From the NCBI RefSeq assembly GCF_934307085.1, contig NZ_CAKRCF010000016.1, positions 1-58,575 of the forward strand: a stretch of DNA of 58,575 nucleotides. The letters run 5' to 3'. Of this stretch, positions 37,153-45,381 are shown piece after piece. Under the pieces are notes generated by a model. It saw nothing but the letters and a program-made list of their open reading frames with translations. It was not told the DNA's origin and searched no databases. Source of the DNA: an uncultured Anaerobutyricum sp. (GTDB lineage: Bacteria; Bacillota; Clostridia; Lachnospirales; Lachnospiraceae). Position numbers and translations under genes: made by a program. How positions within the stretch are numbered: position 1 is the first letter of the stretch; each line of letters starts with the position of its first letter.

Positions 37153-37471
37153 TAATTTGTAGATTCGGTAACAGACTCTACTGGGAAGGAGTTTGTGTTC
37201 GGATTGCATCAATAACTTCTAAAAAAAGGATTTATTCTAAGGTTGATTTTGTTCCGTTACGCTAAACATTCCAGGCTGCCTGATAGGACAACCTCGCTCA
37301 AAAATGAGCTCGCGGGGTTACAGTCAGCCTTCCACAGCGTAAAGTCATAAAATACAATCTTAGAATAAATCCTTTTTTTCGACTTTTTTGCACAATCCGG
37401 CAGAAAGTGATCTTCAGCAGCTGTTTCGTTCATATATACTGTAGGAATTTTCATCTAAATTTACAAATTAC
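37147..37471 (+). repeat. Long palindromic repeat, copy R1
   Basis: Begins with AAATAGTAATTTGTAGAT, which includes the xpt stop, and ends with ACAAATTAC (37463-37471). Inside, a perfect 21-bp inverted repeat (37221-37241 with 37359-37379) and a nested GC-rich hairpin (CCTCGCTCA ... TGAGCTCGCGGGG) form a large imperfect hairpin. GTGTTCGGATTGCA near 37196 is shared with copy R3. Confidence 0.75.
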
Positions 37472-37663
37472 AATCAGAGAGAAGAGGATTTATTAGAAGG
37501 CTATGAAAAAAACTATATTTTTCAAAGTCTTTGTCAATACTCACTATTCTTAAGTTTAAAAACAGGGAAAATTTTAAACTGCTATATATTATATAAAAGT
37601 ATATTTGCTAAAGATTTTGTCTGAAACCATAGGTATTTCCTTTCATTTGCTGGTAATAGAATT

Positions 37664-37942
37664 TAAACAGCCGCATTAAGGAAAGTTTTGCTAGAGTGCA
37701 CAAAGACGACGAAAAAGGCACCAAAAAAATTATCTCATTTTGTGACTTTGTGCTGTGGAGTTTTGACCATAGAAACTTCGGACTGCTTTCTCCGAAGTTT
37801 CTGCTTTATTGGGCGAAATGGAACGTTTAGCACAACGGAACAAAATGAGATAATTTTTTGGTGCCTTTCTAAGTTCTTCTGGTACTTTGGCTACTCAATC
37901 TTCTCTAGCGGCGTTTGTACCAGCTCCATAAATTACTATTTT
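37664..37942 (+). repeat. Long palindromic repeat, copy R2
   Basis: Homologous to copy R3 at 48315-48608. The outer stem GGCACCAAAAAAATTATCTC... (37717-37742) pairs with 37841-37865. The central hairpin AGAAACTTCGG (37771-37781) pairs with CCGAAGTTTCT (37792-37802). GTGCT pairs with AGCAC between them. The right end CCATAAATTACTATTTT runs into the yqeC stop; the left end is degraded. Confidence 0.8.
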
Positions 37943-38742
37943 AAAATATAGTTATTTTTTAAAGACACGATATGGGAGCAAATTCCTTTAGCTTGTAGTT
38001 TGTTTCTTAAAGAAATCACATCCGCGAGTGCTTTTTCATCAAGGATATCCGCTTGATTAAAAATGATACAAAATTTTTGGAAAGAGATATTTTTGCGAAG
38101 CCCTTTTTCAGAAAGGCACAGCCAGTATAAAAAGTCGGTGGTAACGGTTTCGATGTTTCTTTTTGCAGAAGTAAAATGGTGAAGCAATTCATAGCGAAAA
38201 AGAGTTTCTTTCATCGGTTTTCCGAGGCAGGTAAGTCCGACTACGCCGATTACAGCATCTGTTTTTGGGAAAAAGACGGGTTCTCCATTGTTTGGAAGTT
38301 TGACGGGTAGTCTTTTTGCTCCATCTCCTTCACATAAAATTTTTAAAGGTTTATGTGAAGTTTTCGTAGAAAATTTACTGGAAAACTCGGCAATTTTTTT
38401 ACAGAAATCTAGAGAAGGACTTCTCCATTTGACATTGCCATTTATCACTTTTTCAGGAATTCCTAAAGCAGCAAGTGGCAGAGAGTTCTTTTTTAAATAA
38501 GTGAAAGTATTGGCTAATTGTCCTAAATCCTCATTTTCAATATAAGATTCATCAGAAAGAAAATCCGGCTTCATAATATGCGTTGTAGTAGTGAGAAGGG
38601 TCGGGTATCCTTGTTTTGCAAATTCTTTTCCGAGAGTATTCATGAGAGAAGTTTTCCCTCCGCCCCCGATAAAAGTGATGATTTGATTTTCAGCGAGACC
38701 AAGAAGAGAGAAAAGGTCGTGATTAAAAAAATATTTGTTCAT
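37936..38742 (-). CDS. yqeC: Selenium-dependent hydroxylase accessory protein YqeC
   Basis: P-loop protein of the YqeC family, associated with a labile selenium cofactor in molybdenum hydroxylases. It has 268 residues; the nucleotide loop is FIGGGGKTSLM (29-39) and GEPVFFPKTDAVIGVVGLTC is a family-typical segment. The stop codon lies inside the right end of repeat R2. The gene runs opposite to xdh-xpt and divergent from yqeB. Confidence 0.9.
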   Translation of the reverse strand: MNKYFFNHDLFSLLGLAENQIITFIGGGGKTSLMNTLGKEFAKQGYPTLLTTTTHIMKPDFLSDESYIENEDLGQLANTFTYLKKNSLPLAALGIPEKVINGNVKWRSPSLDFCKKIAEFSSKFSTKTSHKPLKILCEGDGAKRLPVKLPNNGEPVFFPKTDAVIGVVGLTCLGKPMKETLFRYELLHHFTSAKRNIETVTTDFLYWLCLSEKGLRKNISFQKFCIIFNQADILDEKALADVISLRNKLQAKGICSHIVSLKNNYILK

Positions 38743-38813
38743 AATAAAAACTCCTTAAAAAATAAGAAACTTTAGATTTTGCTATTTTATGCAAATATTT
38801 AAAAGTAAATATT

Positions 38814-38841
38814 TGACCTGAATCTTGTTCAATAGTATAGT
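38814..38841 (+). promoter_or_regulatory. Promoter of yqeB
   Basis: TTGACC (38813-38818), a 17-base spacer and TATAGT (38836-38841). This would leave a leader of about 200 bases before yqeB. Confidence 0.65.
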
Positions 38842-38894
38842 TAATATTGTCTGATTACTGTTTTACTACGTAATTCCGATAAAAAGTGAATTTA

Positions 38895-38913
38895 TTTATG
38901 ATTATATCATAAA
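38895..38913 (+). promoter_or_regulatory. Perfect palindrome in the yqeC-yqeB intergenic region
   Basis: TTTATGAT-TAT-ATCATAAA, a perfect 8-bp dyad about 55 bases past the yqeB -10. A second hairpin, AAATTTCAG (38961-38969) with CTGAAATTT (38981-38989), follows. Candidate operator and leader structure. The rest of the 313-base gap is AT-rich with nothing else clear. Confidence 0.4.
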
Positions 38914-39055
38914 AAAAATAGAAACGAAATATTTGCAAAATTTTCATAAAAATAAGTGAAAAATTTCAGTAATTGAATCGCTGAAATTTCCACTAAAGAA
39001 AATTTTTAATAGAAATAGAAACTAATTAATAAGGATAGAAGACAAGGAAGGTTGC

Positions 39056-39868
39056 ATGTATACATTTGAAGAATGGAAAAAGAATTTAATTATTGTTCGA
39101 GGTGGAGGAGATATTGCGACAGGAACGATTTATAAATTATATCAGAGTCATTTTCCAGTGTTAGTACTTGAGATTGCGAATCCAAGCTGTATTCGTCGAA
39201 CCATTAGTTTTTGTGAAGCAGTTTTTGACAAAAAAATCGAGGTAGAAGGTGTAACAGCAAAGCGGGCAGATTCTTTAGAGGATGCATTTACTATTTATGA
39301 ACGGGGACAGATTCCTGTAATGATTGATGAAAATGGATGTATGATACAGAAAGTAGAGCCGCCCGTTGTGGTAGATGCTATCTTGGCAAAAAGAAATCTT
39401 GGAACAAAGATAACAGATGCTCCTGCAGTTATCGGAATTGGTCCGGGATTTTGTGCAGGAAAAGATGTGGATGCAGTAATTGAAACACAAAGAGGTCATA
39501 ATCTTGGCAAAGTGATTTATGAGGGAGAAGCGGCTCCGAACACCGGAATTCCCGGGATGATAGGCGGTTATGCAAAAGAGCGGGTTATTCATGCACCGGC
39601 TACAGGAAAGCTACACATTCTAAGGCAGATAGGTGAAATTGTAGAAGCGGGAGATGTCCTTGCAGATATTGAGGGAACACCAGTAAAGACACTCATAAGT
39701 GGAGTGGTTCGTGGTATGATTCGCGAAGGATATGATGTGAAAAAAGGATTAAAAATCGCTGATGTAGACCCGCGTGTGAAGGAACAGGAAAACTGCTACC
39801 ATATATCTGATAAAGCAAGATGTGTAGCAGGAGGGGTGTTAGAGGCAGTAATGCATTTGTCGAAATAG
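39056..39868 (+). CDS. yqeB: Selenium-dependent molybdenum hydroxylase system protein YqeB
   Basis: Family linked by genomic context to SelD and selenium-dependent molybdenum hydroxylases (EF2563-type). It has 270 residues. The Rossmann-like start is IIVRGGGDIATGTIYKL, and there is IGIGPGFCAGKDVDAVIETQRG in the middle, and the C-terminal part (HAPATGKLHILRQIGEIVEA) resembles a biotinyl-like beta fold. ACAAGGAAGG precedes the ATG. It is probably required to finish the selenium cofactor of the xdhABC product. Confidence 0.92.
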   Translation: MYTFEEWKKNLIIVRGGGDIATGTIYKLYQSHFPVLVLEIANPSCIRRTISFCEAVFDKKIEVEGVTAKRADSLEDAFTIYERGQIPVMIDENGCMIQKVEPPVVVDAILAKRNLGTKITDAPAVIGIGPGFCAGKDVDAVIETQRGHNLGKVIYEGEAAPNTGIPGMIGGYAKERVIHAPATGKLHILRQIGEIVEAGDVLADIEGTPVKTLISGVVRGMIREGYDVKKGLKIADVDPRVKEQENCYHISDKARCVAGGVLEAVMHLSK

Positions 39869-39990
39869 TGATTTGCCTCAGCAAAGCGAACGATTAAATA
39901 GTATTTGTGTAGAAAAACCGACTCTCATTGAAAGATAAATAAAGCATATTAACGAGATATAGCCATAAAAAAACAAGGTCAGGAAAGGGA

Positions 39991-40060
39991 CAGAGGATAA
40001 AATGAAAATCAAATGGATAGAAGAATTCTGACTTGTTATTTTACTTTCATTTTACCCAAA
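39991..40060 (+). other. Inverted repeats in the yqeB-ppk gap
   Basis: AACAAGGTCAG pairs with CTGACTTGTT and TAAAATGAAA pairs with TTTCATTTTA in an interleaved arrangement. Function unknown; no clear promoter in this 287-base gap. Confidence 0.35.
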
Positions 40061-40155
40061 CTCAGTGCTAGATTTTACTTCTCTATGTTACTATGACCCA
40101 GTTATATGATAAAAAGATGAAAAGTATAGTAAGATTTTATGGAGGAAATGAGCAT

Positions 40156-42210
40156 ATGAGCCAGCAGGTATATATGAACAGGGAATTATCCTGGTTGAAG
40201 TTTAATGAGAGAGTATTAGAAGAGGCGGAAAATAAGAAAGTGCCATTATGTGAGCGGCTCACCTTTGCTTCTATTTACCAGAGTAATTTAGATGAATTTT
40301 TCCGTGTGCGCGTCGGTTCTTTAGTTGACCAGATGCTACTTGGAGGTAAGATTCGTGATAATAAAACAAAAATGACAGCAAAAGAGCAGATAGAAGCGGT
40401 ACTGCATCAGGTAACGAAGTTAAATCGCAGAAAGGATGCGGTTTATGATGCAATTATGGGGCAGCTTGAAGACTATGGAGTAAGACTGGTTGATTTCCGT
40501 AAGATTTCCAAAAAAGAGAGCGAATATCTTAAAAAATATTTTTTAAGTGAGATTGCACCAGTTATTTCACCAACAATTGTAGGAAAGAGACAGCCATTTC
40601 CGTTTTTAAAGAATAATGAAATTTATGCGGTTGTAGTATTACAGACGAAAAATGGAAAAGAAAAGATTGGCATTATTCCGTGCAGCAATACGGGATTCAA
40701 GCGATTGGTTGAGCTGCCGACAGCAGGAACCTATATGTTAGCAGAAGAAGTGATTTTGCATTATATTCCAGAGGTGTTTAAGCGTTATAATATTAAGGCA
40801 AAGTCCTTAATTCGTGTGACGAGAAATGCAGATATTGATGCAGATGCATTATATGATGAAGACCTCGATTACAGAGATTTTATGGCAGAATTAATTAAGC
40901 GCAGAAAGAAGCTGGCACCTGTTCGTTTAGAACTTACAAGAGAGATGGACGGAGAAATCGTGGATGTTCTCTGCGATTATCTAGAGCTTGATTCCGATTA
41001 TGTATTTCAGGTACAGGCACCACTTGACTTATCCTTTGTTTTTGAAATTCAGGATACATTAAGAAAGACTCCGGAATTATTTTATGAGAAAAGAGTGCCG
41101 CAGAAATCATCACAGTTTAGGGATGGAGAACCTGTTTTTCCACAGATTAGAGAGAAAGATAAATTACTTTCCTATCCTTATGAGAGTATGAAGCCATTTC
41201 TTAATTTCTTAAGAGAGGCGGCAAATGATAAAGAAGTTATTTCTATCAAGATGACATTATACCGTGTTGCAAAGCACAGCAAGATTGTAGAATATTTAAT
41301 TGATGCTGCAGAAAATGGCAAAGAAGTTCTCGTTCTTGTTGAGTTAAAGGCAAGATTTGACGAGGAAAATAATATCGAGTGGTCTAGAAGGCTTGAAGAT
41401 GCCGGATGTCGTGTAATCTATGGATTAGATGGATATAAGGTACATTCAAAGTTATGTCTTGTAACAAGAAAGTCAGAAGGACAGGTAGAATATTATACAC
41501 AGATTGGAACAGGAAATTATAACGAAAAGACAGCAAGATTATATACAGACCTTTCTCTTATGACAGCGAATGTGGAGATAGGTCTTGAAGCAGCGAAGGT
41601 ATTCCAAGCTCTTTCCATGGAAGAAACCGTGGATAATGTAGAACATTTGCTTGTTGCACCAAGATGCCTTCAGAATAAAGTATTATCAATGATTGATGAG
41701 GAGATTGCCTGTGCAAAAGAAGGAAAAGAGGCATATATCGGTCTGAAAATGAATTCTCTCACCGATAAAAAGATTATTGATAAGCTCATTGAAGCTTCGC
41801 AGGCAGGAGTAAAGATTGACATGGTTATCCGTGGAATCTGCTGCCTCATTCCGGGAGTAAAAGGCAAGACGGAAAATATTCAGGTTCGAAGCATTGTTGG
41901 ACGATTCTTAGAGCATTCCCGTATTTATATTTTCGGAACACAGGAACGAGAAAAAGTTTACATAGCTTCCGCAGACTTTATGACAAGAAATACGTTAAGA
42001 CGAGTGGAAGTTGCAGCACCGATTTACGATAAAGACCTGAAGATGCAGTTAGAAGAAATGTTTATCACTATGTTAAGTGATAATCAAAAAGCGAGACAGG
42101 AGGACAGCCGCGGTAATTATGAGATTGCAGAGGCACAGGAAACTCCGTTAAATTCACAGGAATTTTTCTATGAGCAAGCATATATGAATGCAGAAAAAAT
42201 ATTATTTTAA
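40156..42210 (+). CDS. ppk1: Polyphosphate kinase 1
   Basis: Makes polyphosphate reversibly from ATP. It has 684 residues from ATG 40156, which has GGAGG ten bases upstream and gives the usual start of the fold (MNRELSWLKFNERVLEEA). The phospho-accepting histidine is in GYKVHSKLC and the second in FLEHSRIY; the helical N domain carries QSNLDEFFRVRVGS. It is probably monocistronic. Confidence 0.94.
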   Translation: MSQQVYMNRELSWLKFNERVLEEAENKKVPLCERLTFASIYQSNLDEFFRVRVGSLVDQMLLGGKIRDNKTKMTAKEQIEAVLHQVTKLNRRKDAVYDAIMGQLEDYGVRLVDFRKISKKESEYLKKYFLSEIAPVISPTIVGKRQPFPFLKNNEIYAVVVLQTKNGKEKIGIIPCSNTGFKRLVELPTAGTYMLAEEVILHYIPEVFKRYNIKAKSLIRVTRNADIDADALYDEDLDYRDFMAELIKRRKKLAPVRLELTREMDGEIVDVLCDYLELDSDYVFQVQAPLDLSFVFEIQDTLRKTPELFYEKRVPQKSSQFRDGEPVFPQIREKDKLLSYPYESMKPFLNFLREAANDKEVISIKMTLYRVAKHSKIVEYLIDAAENGKEVLVLVELKARFDEENNIEWSRRLEDAGCRVIYGLDGYKVHSKLCLVTRKSEGQVEYYTQIGTGNYNEKTARLYTDLSLMTANVEIGLEAAKVFQALSMEETVDNVEHLLVAPRCLQNKVLSMIDEEIACAKEGKEAYIGLKMNSLTDKKIIDKLIEASQAGVKIDMVIRGICCLIPGVKGKTENIQVRSIVGRFLEHSRIYIFGTQEREKVYIASADFMTRNTLRRVEVAAPIYDKDLKMQLEEMFITMLSDNQKARQEDSRGNYEIAEAQETPLNSQEFFYEQAYMNAEKILF

Positions 42211-42306
42211 TTCTCACAGTGGTTATTTTATGTGTTGCCTACTTTAAAAAGAAAAAAATGTTATAGGAAAAGAAACATTTCCCTTCAAAGACATATTAAG
42301 TATTAA

Positions 42307-42388
42307 GAGCGTGTTTTGAAAATTATTTTGGTAATCTGTAAGTACTATTTGTGATATGTTGCACAGAAAGCATTTTTCAAATACGCTT
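42307..42388 (+). repeat. Inverted-repeat element with TTTGAAAAAT ends
   Basis: GCGTGTTTTGAAAAT on the left pairs with ATTTTTCAAATACGC on the right, bounding ~80 bases between ppk1 and zupT. The right arm read on the minus strand (GCGTATTTGAAAAATGC then TTTC) matches the copy at 6725. Confidence 0.55.
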
Positions 42389-42503
42389 CAGAACAGATTT
42401 ATTATAAGATAGTTTTTAATAAATTATTTGCGACGTACTGTATCGCTGATAGAAGAATAATCCGTGATAGATGCTTAATTATAGATGTCTTTGGAGGGAT
42501 TTT

Positions 42504-43256
42504 ATGATTATAGAGATAATAAAGGGCATCAGTGTTCCCTTTTTGGGGACGACATTAGGTGCTTTTTGTGTATTTTTTTTAAAAAATGAACTAAGCAAAG
42601 GAATGCAGAAAGCGTTAACGGGATTTGCAGCAGGGGTGATGGTGGCAGCTTCTATCTGGAGTCTTCTTCTTCCAGCACTTGAACAAGGGGATTCGCTTGG
42701 TGTGTGGAAGTTCCTTCCTGCAGCAATTGGATTCTGGATTGGAATTTTATTTTTGATGGCAATCGACCATTTTGCACCGCCAGAATGTATTGATGGAAAA
42801 TGTAAAAATAGGCTACTGTTGGCAGTGACTCTCCACAATATTCCAGAAGGAATGGCAGTTGGTGTTATTTATGCAGGACTGTTAAGTGGAGCAGAGCATA
42901 TTACGGCAATGGGAGCGTTTTCTCTTGCATTAGGAATCGCTATTCAAAATTTCCCAGAAGGAGCGATTATTTCCCTGCCGCTTCGTGCAGAAGGAATATC
43001 CAAAAAGAGAGCCTTTATTTATGGCGTACTTTCCGGGGCAGTAGAACCAGTGGCAGCTGTTCTTACCGTCTGGGCCGCAAGCCTAATTGTTCCGCTTCTG
43101 CCATACTTTTTAAGCTTTGCAGCAGGGGCAATGCTCTATGTTGTAGTAGAAGAATTAGTTCCGAAAATGTCTGTTGGAAACTCTGCTAATGTCGGAATTT
43201 TCATGTTTTCAGTAGGGTTTACTTTGATGATGATTTTAGATGTTGCACTTTCCTGA
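42504..43256 (+). CDS. ZIP-family metal transporter
   Basis: Zinc/divalent metal uptake permease of the ZupT/ZIP-B type. It has 250 residues and eight membrane helices; the metal-site helices read HNIPEGMAVG (helix 4) and QNFPEGAIIS (helix 5), and VVEELVPKM is in the seventh. ATG 42504 follows TTGGAGGGATTT. It has no visible zinc-regulator operator. Confidence 0.9.
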   Translation: MIIEIIKGISVPFLGTTLGAFCVFFLKNELSKGMQKALTGFAAGVMVAASIWSLLLPALEQGDSLGVWKFLPAAIGFWIGILFLMAIDHFAPPECIDGKCKNRLLLAVTLHNIPEGMAVGVIYAGLLSGAEHITAMGAFSLALGIAIQNFPEGAIISLPLRAEGISKKRAFIYGVLSGAVEPVAAVLTVWAASLIVPLLPYFLSFAAGAMLYVVVEELVPKMSVGNSANVGIFMFSVGFTLMMILDVALS

Positions 43257-43303
43257 CTCCTTGTGTTAAAATGCAAGCAGTAATTACTATCAGATATACG
43301 GTC

Positions 43304-43352
43304 TAGAGTATGTTTGAAAAATATTTCTTGTAAGATATATGTCATAGTTTGT
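43304..43352 (+). repeat. TTTGAAAAAT repeat, left of the riboswitch
   Basis: AGAGTATGTTTGAAAAATAT then TTCTTGTAAG matches the copy at 6725, and its inverted partner is at 43731-43757. Confidence 0.5.
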
Positions 43353-43419
43353 GAGAGAATTTATCCTTCCTTTTTGGGAACGTCAGCTCTTGCCCAATGA
43401 ATAAAATAGTAAATTATGC

Positions 43420-43448
43420 TTGATTTTTTGCCTCAAATAGCGTACTAT
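43420..43448 (+). promoter_or_regulatory. Promoter of the thi operon
   Basis: TTGATT (43420-43425), a 17-base spacer and TACTAT (43443-43448), just upstream of the riboswitch. Confidence 0.6.
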
Positions 43449-43460
43449 ATTGGTAAATTC

Positions 43461-43551
43461 ATACACGGGGAGCTTGCAGGAGCAGGCTGAGAGTAAGCTA
43501 AAGTGCTTAGACCCATAACCTGATTTGGATAATGCCAACGTAGGGATAGCG
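43461..43551 (+). promoter_or_regulatory. TPP riboswitch (THI box)
   Basis: Thiamine diphosphate aptamer: CACGGGGAGC, GGCTGAGAG, GACCC, then AACCTGATTTGGATAATGCC and AACGTAGGGA, the conserved THI-box pattern. When TPP is bound the following terminator should form and switch off the thiM-thiE-HAD-thiD-thiC operon. Confidence 0.97.
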
Positions 43552-43561
43552 TAGATACATT

Positions 43562-43597
43562 CGCATATATACCGAGATTGGTGTATATGCGTTTTTC
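43562..43597 (+). terminator. Riboswitch-controlled terminator
   Basis: CGCATATATACC (43562-43573) pairs with GGTGTATATGCG (43580-43591), followed by TTTTTC. It sits immediately after the aptamer, so it is the expression platform. thiM begins about 280 bases further on, unusually far. Confidence 0.88.
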
Positions 43598-43730
43598 TTT
43601 TCAGAGTTAAAAAGTATTTTAAGAGAAACATTTTAAAGTGGGGCAAACTATTTTAATTAAAAAATTTTTTAAGAGAAAAGTTTCCTTGAATTCTTGCAAA
43701 TTTTCTTTTTTATCGTTTATTTATCCATAT

Positions 43731-43788
43731 TCAGAATATTTCTCAAATATACTTCTGAGCATTTTGCAAAATGCGATTCAGGAAGTAT
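43731..43788 (+). repeat. Inverted TTTGAAAAAT repeat fused to a palindrome
   Basis: Minus-strand copy of the repeat at 43731-43757, followed by a nested near-perfect hairpin: ATACTTC (43749-43755) with GAAGTAT (43782-43788), and a perfect 16-base palindrome GCATTTTGCAAAATGC (43759-43774) at its tip. It lies in the gap between the thi terminator and thiM. Confidence 0.5.
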
Positions 43789-43874
43789 AGAATGATTTCA
43801 GTTTTTTCCCGTTTATGAAAAATAAATAGACATGCTAAATATATGCTAAATATATATGCAAAGAAGGGGTAAAA

Positions 43875-44696
43875 ATGTTAAAGCAGTGTTTTGATAACGT
43901 AAGAGAAAAGCATCCGTTGGTACATAATATTACGAACTATGTAACAGTGAATGACGTGGCAAATATTCTTCTTGCCTGTGGCGGCAGTCCGATTATGGCG
44001 GACGATTCTGAAGAAGTGGAAGATATTACTTCTATTTGTCAGGGATTAAATATCAATATCGGAACCTTGAATAAAAATACGATTCCGTCTATGTTTTTAG
44101 CAGGAAAAAAGGCAAATGAACTCGATCATGTTGTGCTGCTTGATCCAGTAGGTGCCGGAGCAAGTGGTCTTCGAACAAAGACGGCCAATGAGCTGGTGCG
44201 GGATATAAAGTTTACTGTTATTCGTGGAAACATTTCAGAAATCCGTACTTTAATGGAAGGAACGGGAAATACAAAAGGTGTGGATGCAGATTTGGCAGAT
44301 GCAGTCACAGAAGAGAATCTTGATAAGACGATTGAGAAATTGAAAGCATTTTCTGAAGCAACAGGAAGTGTGATTGCTGTAACGGGAGCGATTGATTTAG
44401 TTGCAGATTCTAAAAAATGTTATGTTATCCGTAATGGAAGATCAGAGATGGGAGCAATTACCGGAACAGGATGCCAGCTTTCTGGAATGATGACAGCTTT
44501 CCTTTGTGCCAATATAGAGAAACCTTTAGAGGCAGCAGCGGCGGCAGTTTGTGCGATGGGAATTGCCGGAGAGATTGGATTTGAATATTTAAAAGAAGGT
44601 GAGGGTAATTCCACTTACCGCAATCGAATTATTGATGCTATTTACCATATGGATGGAACTACATTGGAGGCGAGAGCAAAATATGAGTTGCGTTGA
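43875..44696 (+). CDS. thiM: Hydroxyethylthiazole kinase
   Basis: Phosphorylates salvaged 4-methyl-5-hydroxyethylthiazole. It has 273 residues; the start PLVHNITNYVTVNDVANILL and the ribokinase-fold GTGCQLSGMM near the C-terminus are characteristic. AAGAAGGGGTAAAA precedes the ATG. It overlaps thiE by 14 bases. Presence with no thiG/H/S/F gene here points to thiazole salvage. Confidence 0.95.
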   Translation: MLKQCFDNVREKHPLVHNITNYVTVNDVANILLACGGSPIMADDSEEVEDITSICQGLNINIGTLNKNTIPSMFLAGKKANELDHVVLLDPVGAGASGLRTKTANELVRDIKFTVIRGNISEIRTLMEGTGNTKGVDADLADAVTEENLDKTIEKLKAFSEATGSVIAVTGAIDLVADSKKCYVIRNGRSEMGAITGTGCQLSGMMTAFLCANIEKPLEAAAAAVCAMGIAGEIGFEYLKEGEGNSTYRNRIIDAIYHMDGTTLEARAKYELR

Positions 44697-45336
44697 TAGA
44701 GAACAGTTAAGAAAAGATTTATTTTTATATGGAGTAACTGACCGTTCCTGGCTTGGAAATGAAACACTTTATGAACAGGTGGAAAAGGCACTAAAAGGTG
44801 GAGCGACATTTATTCAGCTTCGGGAAAAGGAACTCGATGAGAAACATCTTATGGAAGAAGCAGTGGCTCTCAAAGAATTGTGTCATAAGTATCATGTTCC
44901 ATTTGTTATCAATGATAATGTCAAAATTGCAAAGGATATGGATGCAGATGGAGTTCACGTTGGACAAAGTGATATGGAAGCCGATGATGTAAGAAAAATT
45001 CTTGGTGAGGACAAGATTCTTGGCGTGTCTGCCCAGACCGTAGAGCAGGCAGTATTAGCTGAAAAAATGGGAGCGGATTATCTTGGCGTGGGAGCTGTAT
45101 TTTCCACTTCTACAAAGAAAGATGCGGCAGAGGTTAGTAAAGAGACATTAAAAGCAATTTGCGAGGCAGTTAGTATTCCAGTGATTGCGATTGGTGGAAT
45201 TGGAGCAGATAATATTTTATCCTTACAGGGAAGTGGTATTTGCGGTATCGCTGTGGTTAGTGCTATTTTTGCGGCAAAAGATATTGAAGCTGCGACAAAA
45301 GTTTTAAAAGATCGAACAGAAAAAATGCTGAAATAA
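44683..45336 (+). CDS. thiE: Thiamine-phosphate synthase
   Basis: Joins HMP-PP and thiazole phosphate to thiamine phosphate. It has 217 residues. The TIM-barrel motifs FIQLREKEL, VINDNVKIA, GVHVGQSDM and IGGIGADNI are visible. ATG 44683 lies within the thiM end, twelve bases after GGAGG; the longer frame start at 44599 is inside thiM. Confidence 0.95.
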   Translation: MSCVDREQLRKDLFLYGVTDRSWLGNETLYEQVEKALKGGATFIQLREKELDEKHLMEEAVALKELCHKYHVPFVINDNVKIAKDMDADGVHVGQSDMEADDVRKILGEDKILGVSAQTVEQAVLAEKMGADYLGVGAVFSTSTKKDAAEVSKETLKAICEAVSIPVIAIGGIGADNILSLQGSGICGIAVVSAIFAAKDIEAATKVLKDRTEKMLK

Positions 45337-45381
45337 TTTTTCGGTAGTTAGTGGAAAAGACAATAGAAGGAGAAAGGCATC

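Noticed and set aside
37688..37951. 87-codon frame inside repeat R2, with a similar frame (48327-48632) in R3
   Set aside because: The two products look alike only because the DNA is homologous. The frames run through palindromic stems, have no ribosome-binding site and match no family.
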